This document shows positions 49,847-62,243 of a stretch of DNA of 64,000 bases, piece by piece. Positions within the stretch are counted from its first letter, which is position 1. Each line of letters begins with the position of its first letter. This stretch comes from Punica granatum. Lineage: Eukaryota > Streptophyta > Magnoliopsida > Myrtales > Lythraceae. Under the pieces are notes generated by a model. It did not search any database, was not told where the DNA came from, and saw nothing but the letters and a program-made list of their open reading frames with translations. Made by a program: the position numbers and the translations under genes. The stretch is taken from contig NC_045131.1 in NCBI RefSeq assembly GCF_007655135.1, positions 1,798,001 to 1,862,000 on the forward strand, written 5' to 3'.

Positions 49847-50960
49847 ACTATATATATGTTCCATGAGAGCTTATGGGGAAGAAACCCAAACAAATTATAA
49901 GTTTGTTTGCGGACTCAGTTCAAAGCCCAAAAGTAGCAAGCAAAAGGTCCAAATTAATAAGCATTTTCCATGGTGGCAGTGAGTCCATGCTTCTGCTCAT
50001 AAATTGTCAACTTCACAGTGCCACATGCACGTCGAAATAAAATCAGATAATTTTTCCGCATCGTGTGTACGCTATCCATCGATCCATAAAATGCAGGCAC
50101 ATTGTTGGTGTACAGACTGTTTTGAGACCACAAACTGTGACTGGATTTATTGTGATAGCTGGAACAATGTCCTCCATGAAACTTATCGACTCTTATTTTG
50201 TAAACAAGAATAGGCAAAAAGCTACAACTAAATATGCCAATCAATTCTACAGAAAAAAACGACAATCGATAGCGAAGTGTGTTGGTTCAAGTAATTCGGC
50301 ATTTGTTCCGCTTAAGCAAGGTCTCGGGTTTAAGTCATTGTGAATACAGAAAATCAATGCTCGAAGAGCTTTATCCCTTAGTAGACCGATCCGGTTCGAC
50401 TTGATTAATTGAGGCGTAATTGGGTTTCTGGATACAAGGGTTCATACTGAAAAAAAAAATGATTAGGCGGCCTTCAACTCTAATTGATAATTAGGCCCTT
50501 AATCCTCCTTCCTTTTTATTTATTGAATTTAGCTGGCAGATTAATTTATTAATTAAACAGAAAATAAACCAATTTTTTCCTTCTTAATTTACTCTCCGGC
50601 CATATTTGTAAGCTTCTAACGATAACCAGCATATAATTTGTAGTATCGAGAGGATACAGCATGGTGCTGAAAGATGTGTTAAATATGCAGCAAGACGAAA
50701 TGAAGAACTTGTTCAATATCAGTCGGATTGAAAATTGCTTAATTCCTCCGGTTTATTTAACGGGTTTTTATAATTAAACTAAAATTCCAAAAAATGGTTG
50801 AATTTTGGCTTTTTTTAAGAAAGAAATCAGAATAAAAGGAGGACCAACATCGATCGGATATGATTAAACTACTAGCATTCAAAACCGATTTTGGGAATTT
50901 GCAAATCAAATGAAACCGACCAGGTACTAATTCAATTAGGAAAATATATATATAGCATAC

Positions 50961-51086
50961 CGGACTTAACATCGATGAACAATGCTGAAATTGTTGCAAA
51001 GAACAGATAAGTGCTCAGAAGAAGAAGGAGGAGGAAAAGAGGGGGAAGGGGGGGAAGAAGACGGTGGGGTGCGAGGGTTTAAATAG
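50961..51086 (-). promoter_or_regulatory. Candidate core promoter and non-coding first exon
   Basis: On the minus strand, a TATA-like CTATTTAAACC (51076-51086) is followed by a long CT-rich stretch and then by a possible splice donor, AAGTCCG|GTATGC, at 50961. This is the usual plan of a plant leader with an intron. The HAD gene, whose first coding exon starts 1.1 kb downstream right after an AG, is the natural partner, but an independent non-coding transcript is possible. Confidence 0.35.
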
Positions 51087-51710
51087 GCAGCACATCCTAA
51101 TACGACATGCATGCATCGTTTTCATTAGTCAATGTCGTGTGAAGTATTTATAAACTATGCATAGGATTAGTTTAAGTTGATCACGTTTGATTGATCTTTT
51201 GGAACAAGCAACAGACAAGCATGAAAACGGCCCCTTCATCCACAAAATCAAAATATTCCAAGGTTTGAACCTACTAATGGAGTCTTGGTCTCCATCTGAT
51301 TGAGTTTCACAAACTATTTTGAACATTGAAGTACACACACCTAATATGCCACGGAACCGCGTAGGGAGGTTGACGCACCTAGAAACAGCGTAAAATAGCC
51401 ACGACACTCTCATAACATCGGAATTGTGACAACCAGTCAAACATATGCCAATGCCATGAAATTACTAGCGTCCATATGAAAATTTTGCTGAAATTTTAAA
51501 TTTAAAGCAAAGGGGGCTTCTTAAATGGCAAAATGTAAGATACCAAATGTGTGTTGTGCACTGAAATATAATAGGAAGAGTGGACACCTATGGCGACTCC
51601 TTTTCCTAGTGCAATCCAGTTTGATCCAACTAATATGTGTGTGTAGGGATGTATGTATGTATGTACGTGATGTGTTGTTTTTAAGGAATTATCATTAATC
51701 TTATCAAACT

Positions 51711-51765
51711 AGAAAAGTCTATTCTTTCTCCCTTTTCTCTTTTTTTGGTGAAAAGAAAAGTCTAT
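51711..51765 (-). mobile_element. Possible micro-retroposon with 12-base TSD
   Basis: AGAAAAGTCTAT at 51711-51722 and 51754-51765 flanks a 31-base pyrimidine-rich insert that on the minus strand reads TTTCACC then seven A. Weaker than the others because the tail is short and impure. Confidence 0.45.
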
Positions 51766-52196
51766 ACAGTTTACTCTGATATATATCGACATAGATGGGC
51801 TTGCTGATTTATTGTTTTTGGATTAAAGCGAATTCTAAAGAAGATGCGTGTTTATGTCGAATTTTGTACGTGGGAGTGCGAAAACAAAAGTATATGGCGA
51901 TCCTTCCATACACAGGAGCTCGGAAAAGGTATATTATCCTTGTATCGAATTGATTGATTGCAAATTTGGCCCCATTGGAGTCCAGCAAAATTCAGTTCAT
52001 TTCTTATGCTAATTATTGGCATTTTTTTCCACGTCATGCAAAATCAATTATTAGGGTTTCTCGGTCAAACTAATGAAATGAGACGTATGCGCTTCTACTA
52101 AATATTCTGCGGTGTAAGTACATGACCGTTTCCAAAGCTTTGATTGCATAACGACGTACACATATCCTGTAATAAAAGAATTGTACCATTAAACTA

Positions 52197-52240
52197 TATA
52201 ATACTTCCTTTTTTTTTTTGCTGGGTAATATAATACTTCC
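52197..52240 (-). mobile_element. Micro-retroposon with TSD TATAATACTTCC
   Basis: TATAATACTTCC(TTTT) at 52197 recurs at 52229. The insert on the minus strand reads TTACCCAGC plus a poly(A) run. Same layout as the other truncated insertions. Confidence 0.65.
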
Positions 52241-52343
52241 TTTTGATAATGAGATCAATAGCACCGAGGGTAATTATACAATACTTCCTTTTAATAGGTG
52301 ATTTCGTGTACCTGATCGATTTACATTTCCCGGCATGCATTCA

Positions 52344-52345
<2 letters not shown>

Positions 52346-52374
<29 letters not shown>

Positions 52375-52375
52375 C
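52346..52375. repeat. TA microsatellite
   Basis: About fifteen TA units. Confidence 0.85.
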
Positions 52376-53515
52376 GTGCTGGTGCTCTAATTATGAGCTA
52401 GCTAGTGAACGCCGAAAATGGTGTCTTGATCAATTGCGACAAGTCTTTGGTGTTGTGTTATCTAATGGATGCCCACCACCGGCTCCCACCATAGCTAACG
52501 TGTGACCTCCATTTTGCTTGCAGTTGCACACTTCTTGCCAAATGAAAGGGACCGACCTAGCATGAAGACCGTGAAGGAAGTCGAATGTCAAAAAGGAAAA
52601 AATGAAACATATTTTAATATTTGTTCAAATAGGGAAATAGCCCGCTGGACTCTCAAGAATTGATATTTAATTACATATAAATAGTACACGAAATTACATT
52701 ATATATATGAGAAATAAAGCAAAACTGGGATGGAAGAAGTTGGCCTTCATTTTTCTTGTTTTAGTTTTCGATTAGGAAAAAAAAGACATTTCCAAATATG
52801 TTACTATAAACTATATATCTCTTAGACAAATCTTTGCCATTCACACCATGACGGTGGCTAGAGATATGTATATCTTTCACAAAAGATCAATTCATGAATA
52901 TATTTATAATATTTGGAATATCTTATTTATATATTAAATGCCTATGTGCCAATTAAAAATCAGTAATAATTGTGGGTTTTATTAGATTTAGATGGCTTTA
53001 AGTTCCGTTAGGTGAGGTAGGGTTCTTCTTCTGGTCATTGGAAAGCAACAGCAACGGTGATTTTCAATAGCGAATGTGTGTGGAAAGCATCTTCAAAGTA
53101 ATTTTTTTTTATTAATACCATATTTAAAGCACAAACGAGAGCGAGAAGGGATTATTAATTCAGACATAGATATATTCAAGCAATTTGCACATATATATGC
53201 AGTTTAATTATTATTTCCCTCGATTGATAACCCGTCGAAATATACGATATATATTTGGGTTTTAGACTCTGCTGTTTGTGTTCTTACTCCAACCGCATCT
53301 CATGATCTCAAGCTCATTAAGCCATAAAATATATTAATAATCAATAACATATATATTATATGGTGGGATGACACTACGCAGTATTTTATCAATATTATAC
53401 AATCAATTATGACAGCTAGCTCTAGCATATATCCTACCCCATGAACACCCGTTGTCCTTACACATTTATGAGTTTATTGAAACTCTAATTCCAACTACTT
53501 AAACTAATGATGAAA

Positions 53516-55114
53516 CTATATAATGCTTTTCTCGATTAACTCGTTTAGTGCCATATTTATACCGATGTCGTAAAACTGATCGGTCGGATAATCTGGAGAC
53601 CAAGAGACGGAAGAAGGCGAAGTCGGAGGTGAAACTGAAGGCCGATGAGATGATGCAAATGTACTGTTGCTGGTCCTCCTGGGGCACCTTATCATCCAAG
53701 GCACCACGTCTTCAAGCAAGCCCATCCCTTCTTCCTGGGCCGGGCTTTCCGGTCTTTCCTCCGGCAGGGTGGGGTTCGGTCCGTCTTGGACGGGGCTGGG
53801 CGGTCCATGGGCCTCTTCCACTTGCAGATGGGCTTTGGGGGCCTGATCTGTTCCAGTTTGTGGGCTGGTCTTCTTGGGCTTCTTTACGGGAGGGTCGACT
53901 GGTTGGTTCGGGCCGAGGAGGAAAAAGGGGTAAGCGAAATGAAGGTGGAGCCCTTCGTAGGTGATGATGAGGGTGTCGGGGTCCTCGCTGCACCTCTCGA
54001 CCTGTTTCTTCGCGCTACACCTTGGGTTCGTGCACTTATAGTAGCTCCTGTTTCGAATTACGGCACAGAAACTTTATGAGCTGAGTCAATTCGATTGCAT
54101 CTGTATCTGATATTACTTATGACTGCAACAATTTTAAGTATATATATTAGCTCATGATAACCTTCTCCGTGTCCTCCTATATTCACTATGCAGCCCCTAA
54201 CCTAGTGACGGGAGGCATGGCATATAATGCGAATTTGACAACATGAACGGACAATTATTCCATGAGAACTATAGCTTGGGAGGATGTATGGGTAACTAAA
54301 TACATGTTGTAAGATAATTAAGAAGATACACTTTTTTCACCGAGATAGTGTCAATATCAGCAAATTACAGAGATAAGAATTTACTTTCGGACCCTAAATT
54401 GATGAAGTAGAAAACTGTAGATTGAGAAGCTGACTTTGCGAGCGCTCGCTATACATATAGGTACTAAATTATGTTCCGAAAGTACTGCTGTATATAAACC
54501 CTACTTATACTCCAATTGGGGTTTGAGAGCTCCATATGATTACGTATATGAGTTATAGTACCTCGGGTTAGGGCTGTTCTTAATGGATTTCTGCCCATAT
54601 TTTCTCCATTTATAACCGTCGTCCGTCATCCCGTTACTGCCACAGCTCTTAATCCTCAGCGTATACTTGTTCTCAACCCTATTCATTCCCCTCTGGCCGA
54701 ACCATGCACCTCTACGGAAATAGTAAACAAATACAAAAATTACATTTGGTATATACATATACTTGACATAATTATTAAGAAAAGAAAATGCAGATAACTC
54801 ACAGCCAGCTCTATATAACATATAAAATTATGGAGGTGGAAAACGGAATTTGACTGACAAAATTACCTGGGCTGCTGCGAAAAGGAGTGATCTTCATTGT
54901 GATGTTTATTTTGGGAGCTGAAGAATAGAGCATTCTCTATATCCTGGATTGTCGGCCCGGAGTAGACAGTGGAAATGAGCCTCTTGATGGTCTCGTCATC
55001 GGATGGGACAGACTGGGATTGATGACCTTGCAACTCCAGGGGAGCGAAGAGCGGAGAATCATCGTGGAGGAGCTCCCTCACGAGATCGTCCTCAGAGTAC
55101 TCCCCAAAGCTCAT
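53516..55114 (-). CDS. WRKY transcription factor, WRKY49-like
   Basis: Three exons on the minus strand: 55114-54867, 54711-54562 and 54047-53516, in phase, giving 309 residues. The WRKY domain covers about 110-175: [20 protein letters not shown] with the invariant WRKYGQK at 118-124, then [19 protein letters not shown] and TYEGLHLHF, forming a C-X4-C-X23-H-X-H zinc finger. The intron that splits the Arg codon of the PR motif (between exons 2 and 3) is the conserved R-type WRKY intron. The [11 protein letters not shown] variant and the AYPFFL stretch after the finger point to the WRKY49 branch. The N-terminus is acidic ([19 protein letters not shown]); the C-terminus is Pro/Ser-rich and ends NELIEKSII. 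It should bind W-box (TTGAC) DNA in the nucleus; targets unknown. Confidence 0.94.
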
Positions 55115-57309
55115 GTCTTCACTTTCCTTTAATTAGTTCTAATTATCGATCAACGACCACTGGCTGTGTATTGACCTAATTATAAATCATACCATGCACG
55201 ATCAATTTATGGGAATATGCATTGAATGGTGAAGTGGGGATAGGTGGATTATAATTGGATTTGAAGCTTGGGGATAAGAAGATAGGAGGAGTGAGAGGGG
55301 AAGAGGTTTAAAGGGATGAGAAGGGGATGAGTGGGAGGATCGATCAGTGGAGCAGATATGAAGAAGAATAAGAAGAAGAGGAGGAGATCGAATAGAAGTT
55401 GTGACGTCTACGGGTTCGTTGTGTCCTATTCTATATTGACTTTTTTTTAAGAAAAATTATTTATTTATTTTTTATTTTTTAAAGGTTGGAAAAAGCATTT
55501 TGCATTTACATGAGACATGTTTTGGCTGTCGAGAGAGATAAGGTTTTGTATGTATTCCATTTTGACTTCCACGAGAATTCCAAGCCCTGTCAACTGCTGC
55601 TGTGTGTTGTTAGTGTTTGTGTCTTCATGCGTGTGTGTGGGATCAATCCATCACGTTCCTGACTTCTCCTTGCAATCAGAAGGCAGTAAAAAATTCATTG
55701 TGCCTCTCTGTTACCTCCCAAGAAAGGGCAAAAAAAAAGAGTTTGATGTAGATCAGATTGAGAAATTACCGAGAGGAGAGAAGACGATCGAACTAAAGCA
55801 ATAAGACATGCCAAATTCATCTTCTTTTTTTTTTTAGAGATCATCAGAATATTACAAGTTCTACTTATTTTATTATCTTTCATCAGGCCGGGAAAAGAAT
55901 TTATTTTGGTACTTTTTCTTTAAGATTTCAGAATTAATACAACTAATGTAGTATTCAAAATTTTCTTTTTTTCTTTTTTATATACTTTTGATGGGAATAG
56001 CATCAAATGTATATAAGGTGGACCAACCCTAATACATCGATTGGACCCATATTTCAACTTAAGGGAAGAGTCAACCACTAAAGTAATATTAATTTTCCAG
56101 AAAGAGGAGTTATATATTAATATATACATACAAGCATACAAGTATACATATTCACTCATGCCATCATCCTCTTGTCCTGACTACACTGAAATTTGTTCCA
56201 GAATAATCAATTAGATATACGGTTTATTAGTAGACCACCCGCATAGAAATTAATACAAAAGCTATAGAAAAGTTATGTATTGATAACTTTGGGAATAATA
56301 GAAAAACTAAATTTGTGTATGAAAATGGCAAAAGAACCCTAGCTAGATGTATCCAAAAAAGGAAAAAGAAGAAGGAATATATTAGTGTGGGAATAATATT
56401 TATTGTTACTTCAGATTATGATTCGTACCATTTATAAGTGAGGAAGGAAACCATAGTCCGGAATTTAAGATTCTAAAATTTCTTTAAGTTGTAATTAAGA
56501 GATAATGGCGGACGTGTGCTTAGCATCGTCATAGCCTAGCTAATTATATTTACTTGCCCGACACTCACTCCACGGCCGATGCATTTCCTACGCGCACCCT
56601 TGCAATGTCACATGACGATGAATCAACACGTTTACGAATATATATGTGTATATTCTGCATTTATATACATACACTTATAATTAAAGAGGAAAGAACTATT
56701 TACTTCACACATATCTAATTTGAACAGAATCAATTGTGTTACGTGATAAGATCACATGATATACAAACTAAACTCACATTAGTGTAGTACTGGCTATAAT
56801 TGTTATATGTACGTTCTTCGTGTAAAAAAAAAGTGCTGAGGCATCGATGATATGAGCGAAAGATTTAGGACGACTAATATGCTAATTAGTATTAGAGGAA
56901 GTATTTCAAGATCGACAAAATGCAAAGTGGCTTGGATAAATCGAACTATCTTTTAACTCCGTACGGTTATTCCTCATGGGGAGATTAAATGCAACATAAC
57001 CCAAAGTGCCAATGAACCTTAATTGCAAGCATGAAATTGAATCCATGTTTGGATAGGTAACAGCCAAGATCTAGTCATCCTTCCCCAGCTAGCTAATAAT
57101 AATTAATTATGGTATTAATCTGCTCTGGCACACATTATTGTACGAGAGAGTGAAGTACAACCACTCCTCCAATTTGCACAAAAAATTTTCATCTCCATCA
57201 TCAACCGAAAAGTAACCGAAGCAGTTAGCTTCGCAGCGAGGGAACCTCCTGGCATGTAGTGCCTTTGACTTTCGATAGAATCCAACCGACGTGGGGGCAA
57301 AAAAAAAAA

Positions 57310-57740
57310 AAAGACAGGGGGGGAAGGGGAGTTGACTGTCAGAGTGGGCTTAGGTTCAGCTACAGCGTCGTCGTTTTGCGGGGGGGGAGAGTGGGTAGTG
57401 GGCGCCGCCGTCGAGCATCCTGTGAACCTGAAACCGCTGTACGATTGTGACGAAAGTCAACCATTTATTAAACGGGGCCACCTGGCCCATGGTTGCCCGA
57501 CACGTGTGTTGATTGCCCCGGCCCCACCACCCCGTGGGCCCCTCTGCGTCCTTCCGGCTGGCATGGATCACGAGGTTGAAGTGCACTGGGCGGGACTGCG
57601 CCCGACCCGAGGCCGACGGAACTGTCACCAGAGGGCCAATTCAGCTGGGCCGAATAAGATGGGCCGAATGTAGCTTCTTGAGGGCCAATATGCGTATTTT
57701 TTTCGAGGAGGGGCGCCGCTCTATGGGTTCAATACTAATC
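57310..57740. promoter_or_regulatory. GC-rich, promoter-like island with TGGGCC motifs
   Basis: The island stands out from AT-rich surroundings. It carries a G-box-like ACACGTGT (about 57500-57507) and at least two closely spaced TGGGCC sites near 57637-57666 (AGCTGGGCCGAATAAGATGG). TGGGCC (site II) is bound by TCP factors and is common in promoters of growth genes. It is more than 1.1 kb from the SMR start codon, so it may instead drive an unannotated transcript. Confidence 0.35.
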
Positions 57741-58003
57741 TGAACGCATCCATTCGCGAGCCCGCGGACGCAAGTTATACTCCCGAGCTAGCGGGCAATG
57801 CATGCGTGACGTCGTTGAGAGCTATGCTAGCTGATGAAATTAAATTTGTAATATGTGACCCGACGGACTTTCCTACTAGGCAACATGTGTGTACAATAGG
57901 TCGATAAAGAATTTTTGACTTCTTGCTCTTTGCTTGTTTAGTATAAATGGATAAAATGATAAAGGAATCTTACCTTGCGCGTATGTGCATATATAGTAAC
58001 ACA

Positions 58004-58302
58004 CTGTTTGGTTTTGTAATCAAGATTTTAAAATTTAACTCTAACTTTAACTCTATTCACTATATAATAAAAATTAACAACACAATTATTACATTTTCAT
58101 TTTTCTTCATTTTTTTAACTATTCAATTTATTTTTTAATACTAAATTCTCTCGATTATCAATTATTTTTTCTAAAATTCAACAACACAATCATTACTTTA
58201 TCTCAACTGTTCATTACTTTTTAAACACTTTTTCTCATAATTCAACAATACAATCATTAAAATCCAATTAAAATCAAAATTCAACTCTAAAACCAAACAC
58301 AC
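58004..58302 (-). mobile_element. MITE, family copy C
   Basis: About 300 bases. Ends CTGTTTGGTTTTGTAATCAA and, inverted, GTGTTTGGTTTTAGAGTTGA, the clearest terminal inverted repeats of the family. On the minus strand the interior reads AATGATTGTATTGTTGAATT and ATGAGAAAAAGTG as in copy A at 4750, so it is the same family in opposite orientation. Confidence 0.75.
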
Positions 58303-58876
58303 CATAAGTATGCAGGGAGATTCATTAATTAATCCCGCTCTTACCATAAATAACAATTTCTTTGTCGATTTATTAATCCTTTCTTTGGCTTATTAATCAC
58401 TTAATTTAGCATGGATCATTCATTAATTTGTGAGATTAGTGCAGTGGGGCCCACAACGGATCGATTCAATTGAGCTCGGATTCAAAAGGGCAGGTTTTCC
58501 CGCGCAAACACCGACCCCCAGCGAAGGTGATTTAATTAGCGCCGCAGATTTGAAAGGTGGGGATCAGTTATTACGCGGAGAGAACGTGGGGCCATTCCCC
58601 CCGCACGTATGACCAACCGACCATTCACTGACAGACACGTCGGCAACGGCCATGCTTGATTGGCTGTCACCTGCCTCGCACGACGGGTCGGTCCATCACC
58701 CCCCTACCTCCCACCTCCCACCTCCCCCGCGATGCAAACATCCCCCCAGACCCAATACCATGTCGTGTTTTCAAGCAAGTTTCTACTTTTCTTCCATAGA
58801 ATTGGTGTATGTTCAGAGCAAACCCATCAAGCCGCTTCTGAATTCCCACTCATCGTGTCGGGGAGAGACGGAAACG

Positions 58877-59089
58877 ATGGGAGTCGAAGAGACCGCGGCA
58901 GAGGAAGACTGTGTTACTCCGAAGCGCGGGGATTGCCGGATTCCTGAGAATTCGTGTTGTCCACCGCCTCCTCCGAGGAAGAAGCCGGTTCAAGCAATAA
59001 AGCAGGGCCCGCCGAAAAATGGGTACTTCCGGCCGGACGATCTTGACGCTTTGTTTTCTGTTAAGCCCAGCAAGGAAGGATTCTTGTAG
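58877..59089 (+). CDS. SIAMESE-related CDK inhibitor (SMR family)
   Basis: A single-exon coding region of 70 residues. SMR proteins bind CDK-cyclin complexes, block mitosis and promote endoreduplication, often under stress or hormone control. The family pattern is visible: CVTPKRGDCRIPE (motif A, the TPK-x-RIP core) near residues 13-25, a CCPPPPPRKKP proline/basic stretch, and a C-terminal NGYFRPDDLDALFSV block equivalent to the FxPPDLExxF cyclin/CDK-contact motif. The ATG at 58877 is chosen because it gives a product of normal size; the frame is open upstream to 58652, but that part lacks similarity to the family. I place it near the short SMR9/SMR10-type members, with moderate certainty. 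Confidence 0.85.
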   Translation: MGVEETAAEEDCVTPKRGDCRIPENSCCPPPPPRKKPVQAIKQGPPKNGYFRPDDLDALFSVKPSKEGFL

Positions 59090-59903
59090 CTGTTTGGTTC
59101 ATGTTTAGCTTCCCTTCATAGGCGACTGTCCATCGTCGTAGGCTTTGTACAGAAGTTCTGTTTAGTCATCGTAGCCAGGGGAAATTCATTCATGCATGTT
59201 TTAACATTAGACAAACTCATTCGTTATATTCCGTGTGGATCTTCTCCGCATGGCGACTTCCTCCAAAACTCAATAAACAATTTTCACCATATCGCTGCTG
59301 GAACTCGTGTAGCCATCCTCGAGTCTTTGAAGATAGACGATGCTGGAAACTTCTTGAACTCTGGTCATCCTCAAGTCTTCAAAGATAGATGATGCGACAA
59401 GCGCAGGATATTTGCAGCTCAGAAGGTCAAAGACGATATAATTTCCATTTCCCGGGGCACGCTTAAGCCAGGTCTGAGAGGTCCAGATCAACTCTTAGCA
59501 GTGAAGCTAAGTCCATGGTCTTACCCAACCCCGATGGCTCCGTTTTTTCATTAAGATCCATGCAGATATCCCTTTCTTGCAATGAAGGGCTCAATGCGAA
59601 GAAAAATAGAGAAACAGCGTGCGCGAGAAGTTGGCCAAAACACCGCTCACCCTGGAACAAATCATTACATTCTGCAATAGTTATTTTGATCAGCACCGGG
59701 TCTTCTGGTGATACATGACCAGAAAATTAAAGCTTTAATGACATTTCAAAATTACATCATTTTCATATCTGAATCTCTGAAGGAAAACATCGGACATTAG
59801 GATAGTTAAAGAAGAAGTGAGCTTTCTAGTTTCCCTACACAACTAGGATCTGCCATACAATTCACACATATATACAAAGAACAATCAGCTTCACTGGGAA
59901 AAG
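59090..59903. other. Convergent intergenic region
   Basis: Contains the SMR 3' untranslated region and that of the FHY1-like gene. A short direct repeat, CATCCTCGAGTCTTTGAAGA at 59315 and CATCCTCAAGTCTTCAAAGA at 59367, lies in it. A 77-codon minus-strand frame at 59463-59696 has no recognisable domain. Confidence 0.5.
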
Positions 59904-62243
59904 CTACATCATAAGCGAGGAGAAGTACTCCTCGAATTCTTGATCAATGGTTGGTTTTCTAGGAGCACTCTGCGTCTCTGCACATTGAAGATAGAAATTA
60001 CAAAATCGTCAAATTGTGACTAAAATTAATGGAGGGAGAAAAAGATCACAACGATGACGAGTAAAACGGCTTTTGTAGAGGGGAAGTTACCTTCATTCAT
60101 GCTCAATTGCCCCGAAGAGAGAACATAATTACCTCGAATTAGCCCGAAAAATTCATCTTCCTCCTTAGCTGCACATTGCTGTGAGCAGTCATTTCCATAC
60201 TCTGAGCAAGTGTATCCTAAATGACACCCGAATTCTAAGAGGTGTTCCTCGAGTGTCTCAGAGAATTGGGGTTCCTCATCAATATATTCAGATCTATGCT
60301 CTTCTATTCCAACAATCGATTTTCCTTTATCTTCACCATGATGACTAACAGTCAAACCATCCAAGTGGTTCTTATTATCCTGTGAAACAGGAAATTCCTG
60401 ATTCGCAGATGACGTGGAAGGCCTATCATTGAACTTCTCATACTTAGTTTCCAAACTAGTTTCATCATGCACAGACATCTCAGAGTCGGCATCTTCAGTG
60501 AAGCTGTTGCTACCTTTTGCTGATTCAAACTGGGATTCAGGTTCTTCATAGCTGCTTCTCTTATCCCTCTTCTCGAAAAATTTGTTTCTAGGTAAGTCCA
60601 CTGATTCTATTTCTGGAGTCTTATTCTCACAGGGGGCTAATACCGGGGTACTACAGCCTTGGTCCCAACACTTGTGCTTCGCTGAAGGCAAGTCCAACTG
60701 CTCAACTTCCAATTTCCTTTTCTTGTTTAAGTCACTAATGTTGCCGTAGAGGGCTTTAATGGCTTGAAAGCTGGAATTAGATGAAAAAAGTATTTTACTT
60801 TAGGCAAAGAGATATTACAGGCTGAAATTCTATTTCATGGTCGTCATTTTTAACTTTTTGACGATTCAGTTCAGGAGCAGTATAGAAGTTAAGTGTGAAG
60901 ATAGAACCAATGAAATGGGTCCAAGGAAAATCTAATAGTAACGAGGCATTTTTCCTCCTAGTTTTCAACTTCAATCATGCTGACCATACCCAGCAGTTCT
61001 TTTCTTTTCTCCTCGCTAAGTAAACAAGCAGTTCTGGGAAGAGAAGTGAACTTATATTTGTCAGTGTAGAGGTTAGAGACAGATGTACTGAAAGTATGAG
61101 TAAGCAATTCTGGTGAGAACGTTTCGAACATTTCCTGCTATTAGAAGTGTTGTCAGGTTAGAAAGTACTTTGTTCATTTGGAGTAGGACTACAAACACAA
61201 ATAACATCCAGTCAAATTTCTCATATGTCCAAAGTCTTATGTTATGACAACAAAACCAACATAGTTGAAGCCACCTTCAACACATTACGTAAGAATCTTG
61301 TTCCCCACCCACCAAACTGCGCTTCGCGCTTCTAATGATGAATTTTGAGATGAAAAAACATATTAGCGAGAGACAGAGAAGGATACGAGGAGTGAAGCAT
61401 GAGGGTGCCTAAACCCTGAAGCTGAACCATTACGGGCAAAGCAATTTATCACCGAGGACGGAGAATAGTTAACCGTGTGATGTTGTCCTGCACACTAATC
61501 GACAATTTCTCATATTACCAGTTTAACAATTCAAAAAGGATTAACATCTAGCATTGAGTGATTTGTGATAGTATCAGATCCTGCAGTCTAAATCTCCCGC
61601 ATTCAACAGCCTTACATTTATCTAATCCGAAAAAATATCAGATCATTTTATGGAGTACCACCACGCATCCGCTTCATCTATGAATTCAAGCTTTGACATT
61701 GATTAACATTAGAAATGATTTTGGCAGTGACAAAGCGATATCCCAGTGAAGTTTTCCGAGATGGGAAGCTAAAAACAGCCCAGTTCGGTTTCGTAGTCTC
61801 TCATATGTACTGGGTTAATGGCCTCTGATGTAATTACTTCTGATTAATGAAAGTTTGCCATTCATCCAAAAAAAAAAAAAAAAACAGCCCAGTTCCAAAA
61901 TTTTCCCCCACTCCCAGGACATGAGAATCAAGAAAAACCTCGTCACAGAACAATTCCCCCGGAAAAGTAAAGCTGGAAACTTTGGTAAAGCGCCAGACCT
62001 ACTTTTTTCCCAGCAAAAGCAAATACAACGAACTCAACTGGATCAACAGCCTCAAACTGGGACCATTCCAATCGTCGCAAGATTTAACCTTCTTTGCTCA
62101 AGAACGAGGAACAACTTACCAAGGAATCCGAAATGAAGAAAATCCTAATCAAATCAGAGAAGCTCCAACGCCTCCGAAGACTGAAACACTATTAGATAAG
62201 CTAACCTGCTCATCTCTGGTGGGCTGCTGGCATCTTCATCCAT
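59904..62243 (-). CDS. FHY1: FAR-RED ELONGATED HYPOCOTYL 1-like protein (FHY1/FHL)
   Basis: FHY1 and FHL carry light-activated phytochrome A into the nucleus. Three exons on the minus strand: 62243-62206, 60770-60091 and 59977-59904, in phase, giving 263 residues. The first exon codes MDEDASSPPEMS; the join restores SSFQAIKALYGNISDLNKKRKLE, whose KKRKLE (about 29-34) is the nuclear localisation signal near the N-terminus of the family. LPSAKHKCW follows, also typical. The middle is acidic and poorly conserved. The last exon gives PTIDQEFEEYFSSLMM, the C-terminal septin-related motif that binds phytochrome A. The first intron (60771-62205) is 1.4 kb and contains a small retroposon. The protein is longer than Arabidopsis FHY1 (202 residues), which is common in other eudicots. 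Only first-exon choice is less certain. Confidence 0.88.
61771..61895 (+). mobile_element. 5'-truncated LINE-type insertion with 16-base TSD
   Basis: AAAAACAGCCCAGTTC occurs at 61771-61786 and again at 61880-61895. Between them lie about 75 bases ending GAAAGTTTGCCATTCATCC and a poly(A) run. This is the mark of target-primed reverse transcription with strong 5' truncation. The text before the tail resembles plant L1 3' ends. It lies in intron 1 of the FHY1-like gene, antisense to it. Confidence 0.85.

Larger units (their letters stand above)
49865..53515. other. Spacer between HAD gene and WRKY gene
   Basis: No gene supported. A possible distant core promoter for the HAD gene lies at 50961-51086. 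Two micro-retroposon-like insertions are at 51711-51765 and 52197-52240, and a TA microsatellite at about 52346-52375. The rest is AT-rich with short frames. Confidence 0.55.
55115..58876. other. Divergent spacer with a GC-rich island and a MITE
   Basis: Shared by the promoters of the WRKY gene (left) and the SMR gene (right). The first 300 bases upstream of WRKY are GA-rich. A GC-rich island with repeated GGCCCA/TGGGCC motifs lies at 57310-57740, and MITE copy C at 58004-58302. No coding frame supported. Confidence 0.5.

Noticed and set aside
50280..50340. tRNA-like phrase GGTTTAAGTC with a possible B box
   Set aside because: No A box or cloverleaf could be built; such phrases are common in plant repeats.
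53548..53964. 138-codon plus-strand frame
   Set aside because: It is the antisense shadow of the WRKY last exon, which has clear domain and splice support.
59463..59696. 77-codon minus-strand frame downstream of the FHY1-like stop
   Set aside because: No recognisable domain; the FHY1 C-terminal motif and stop at 59904 already complete that gene.
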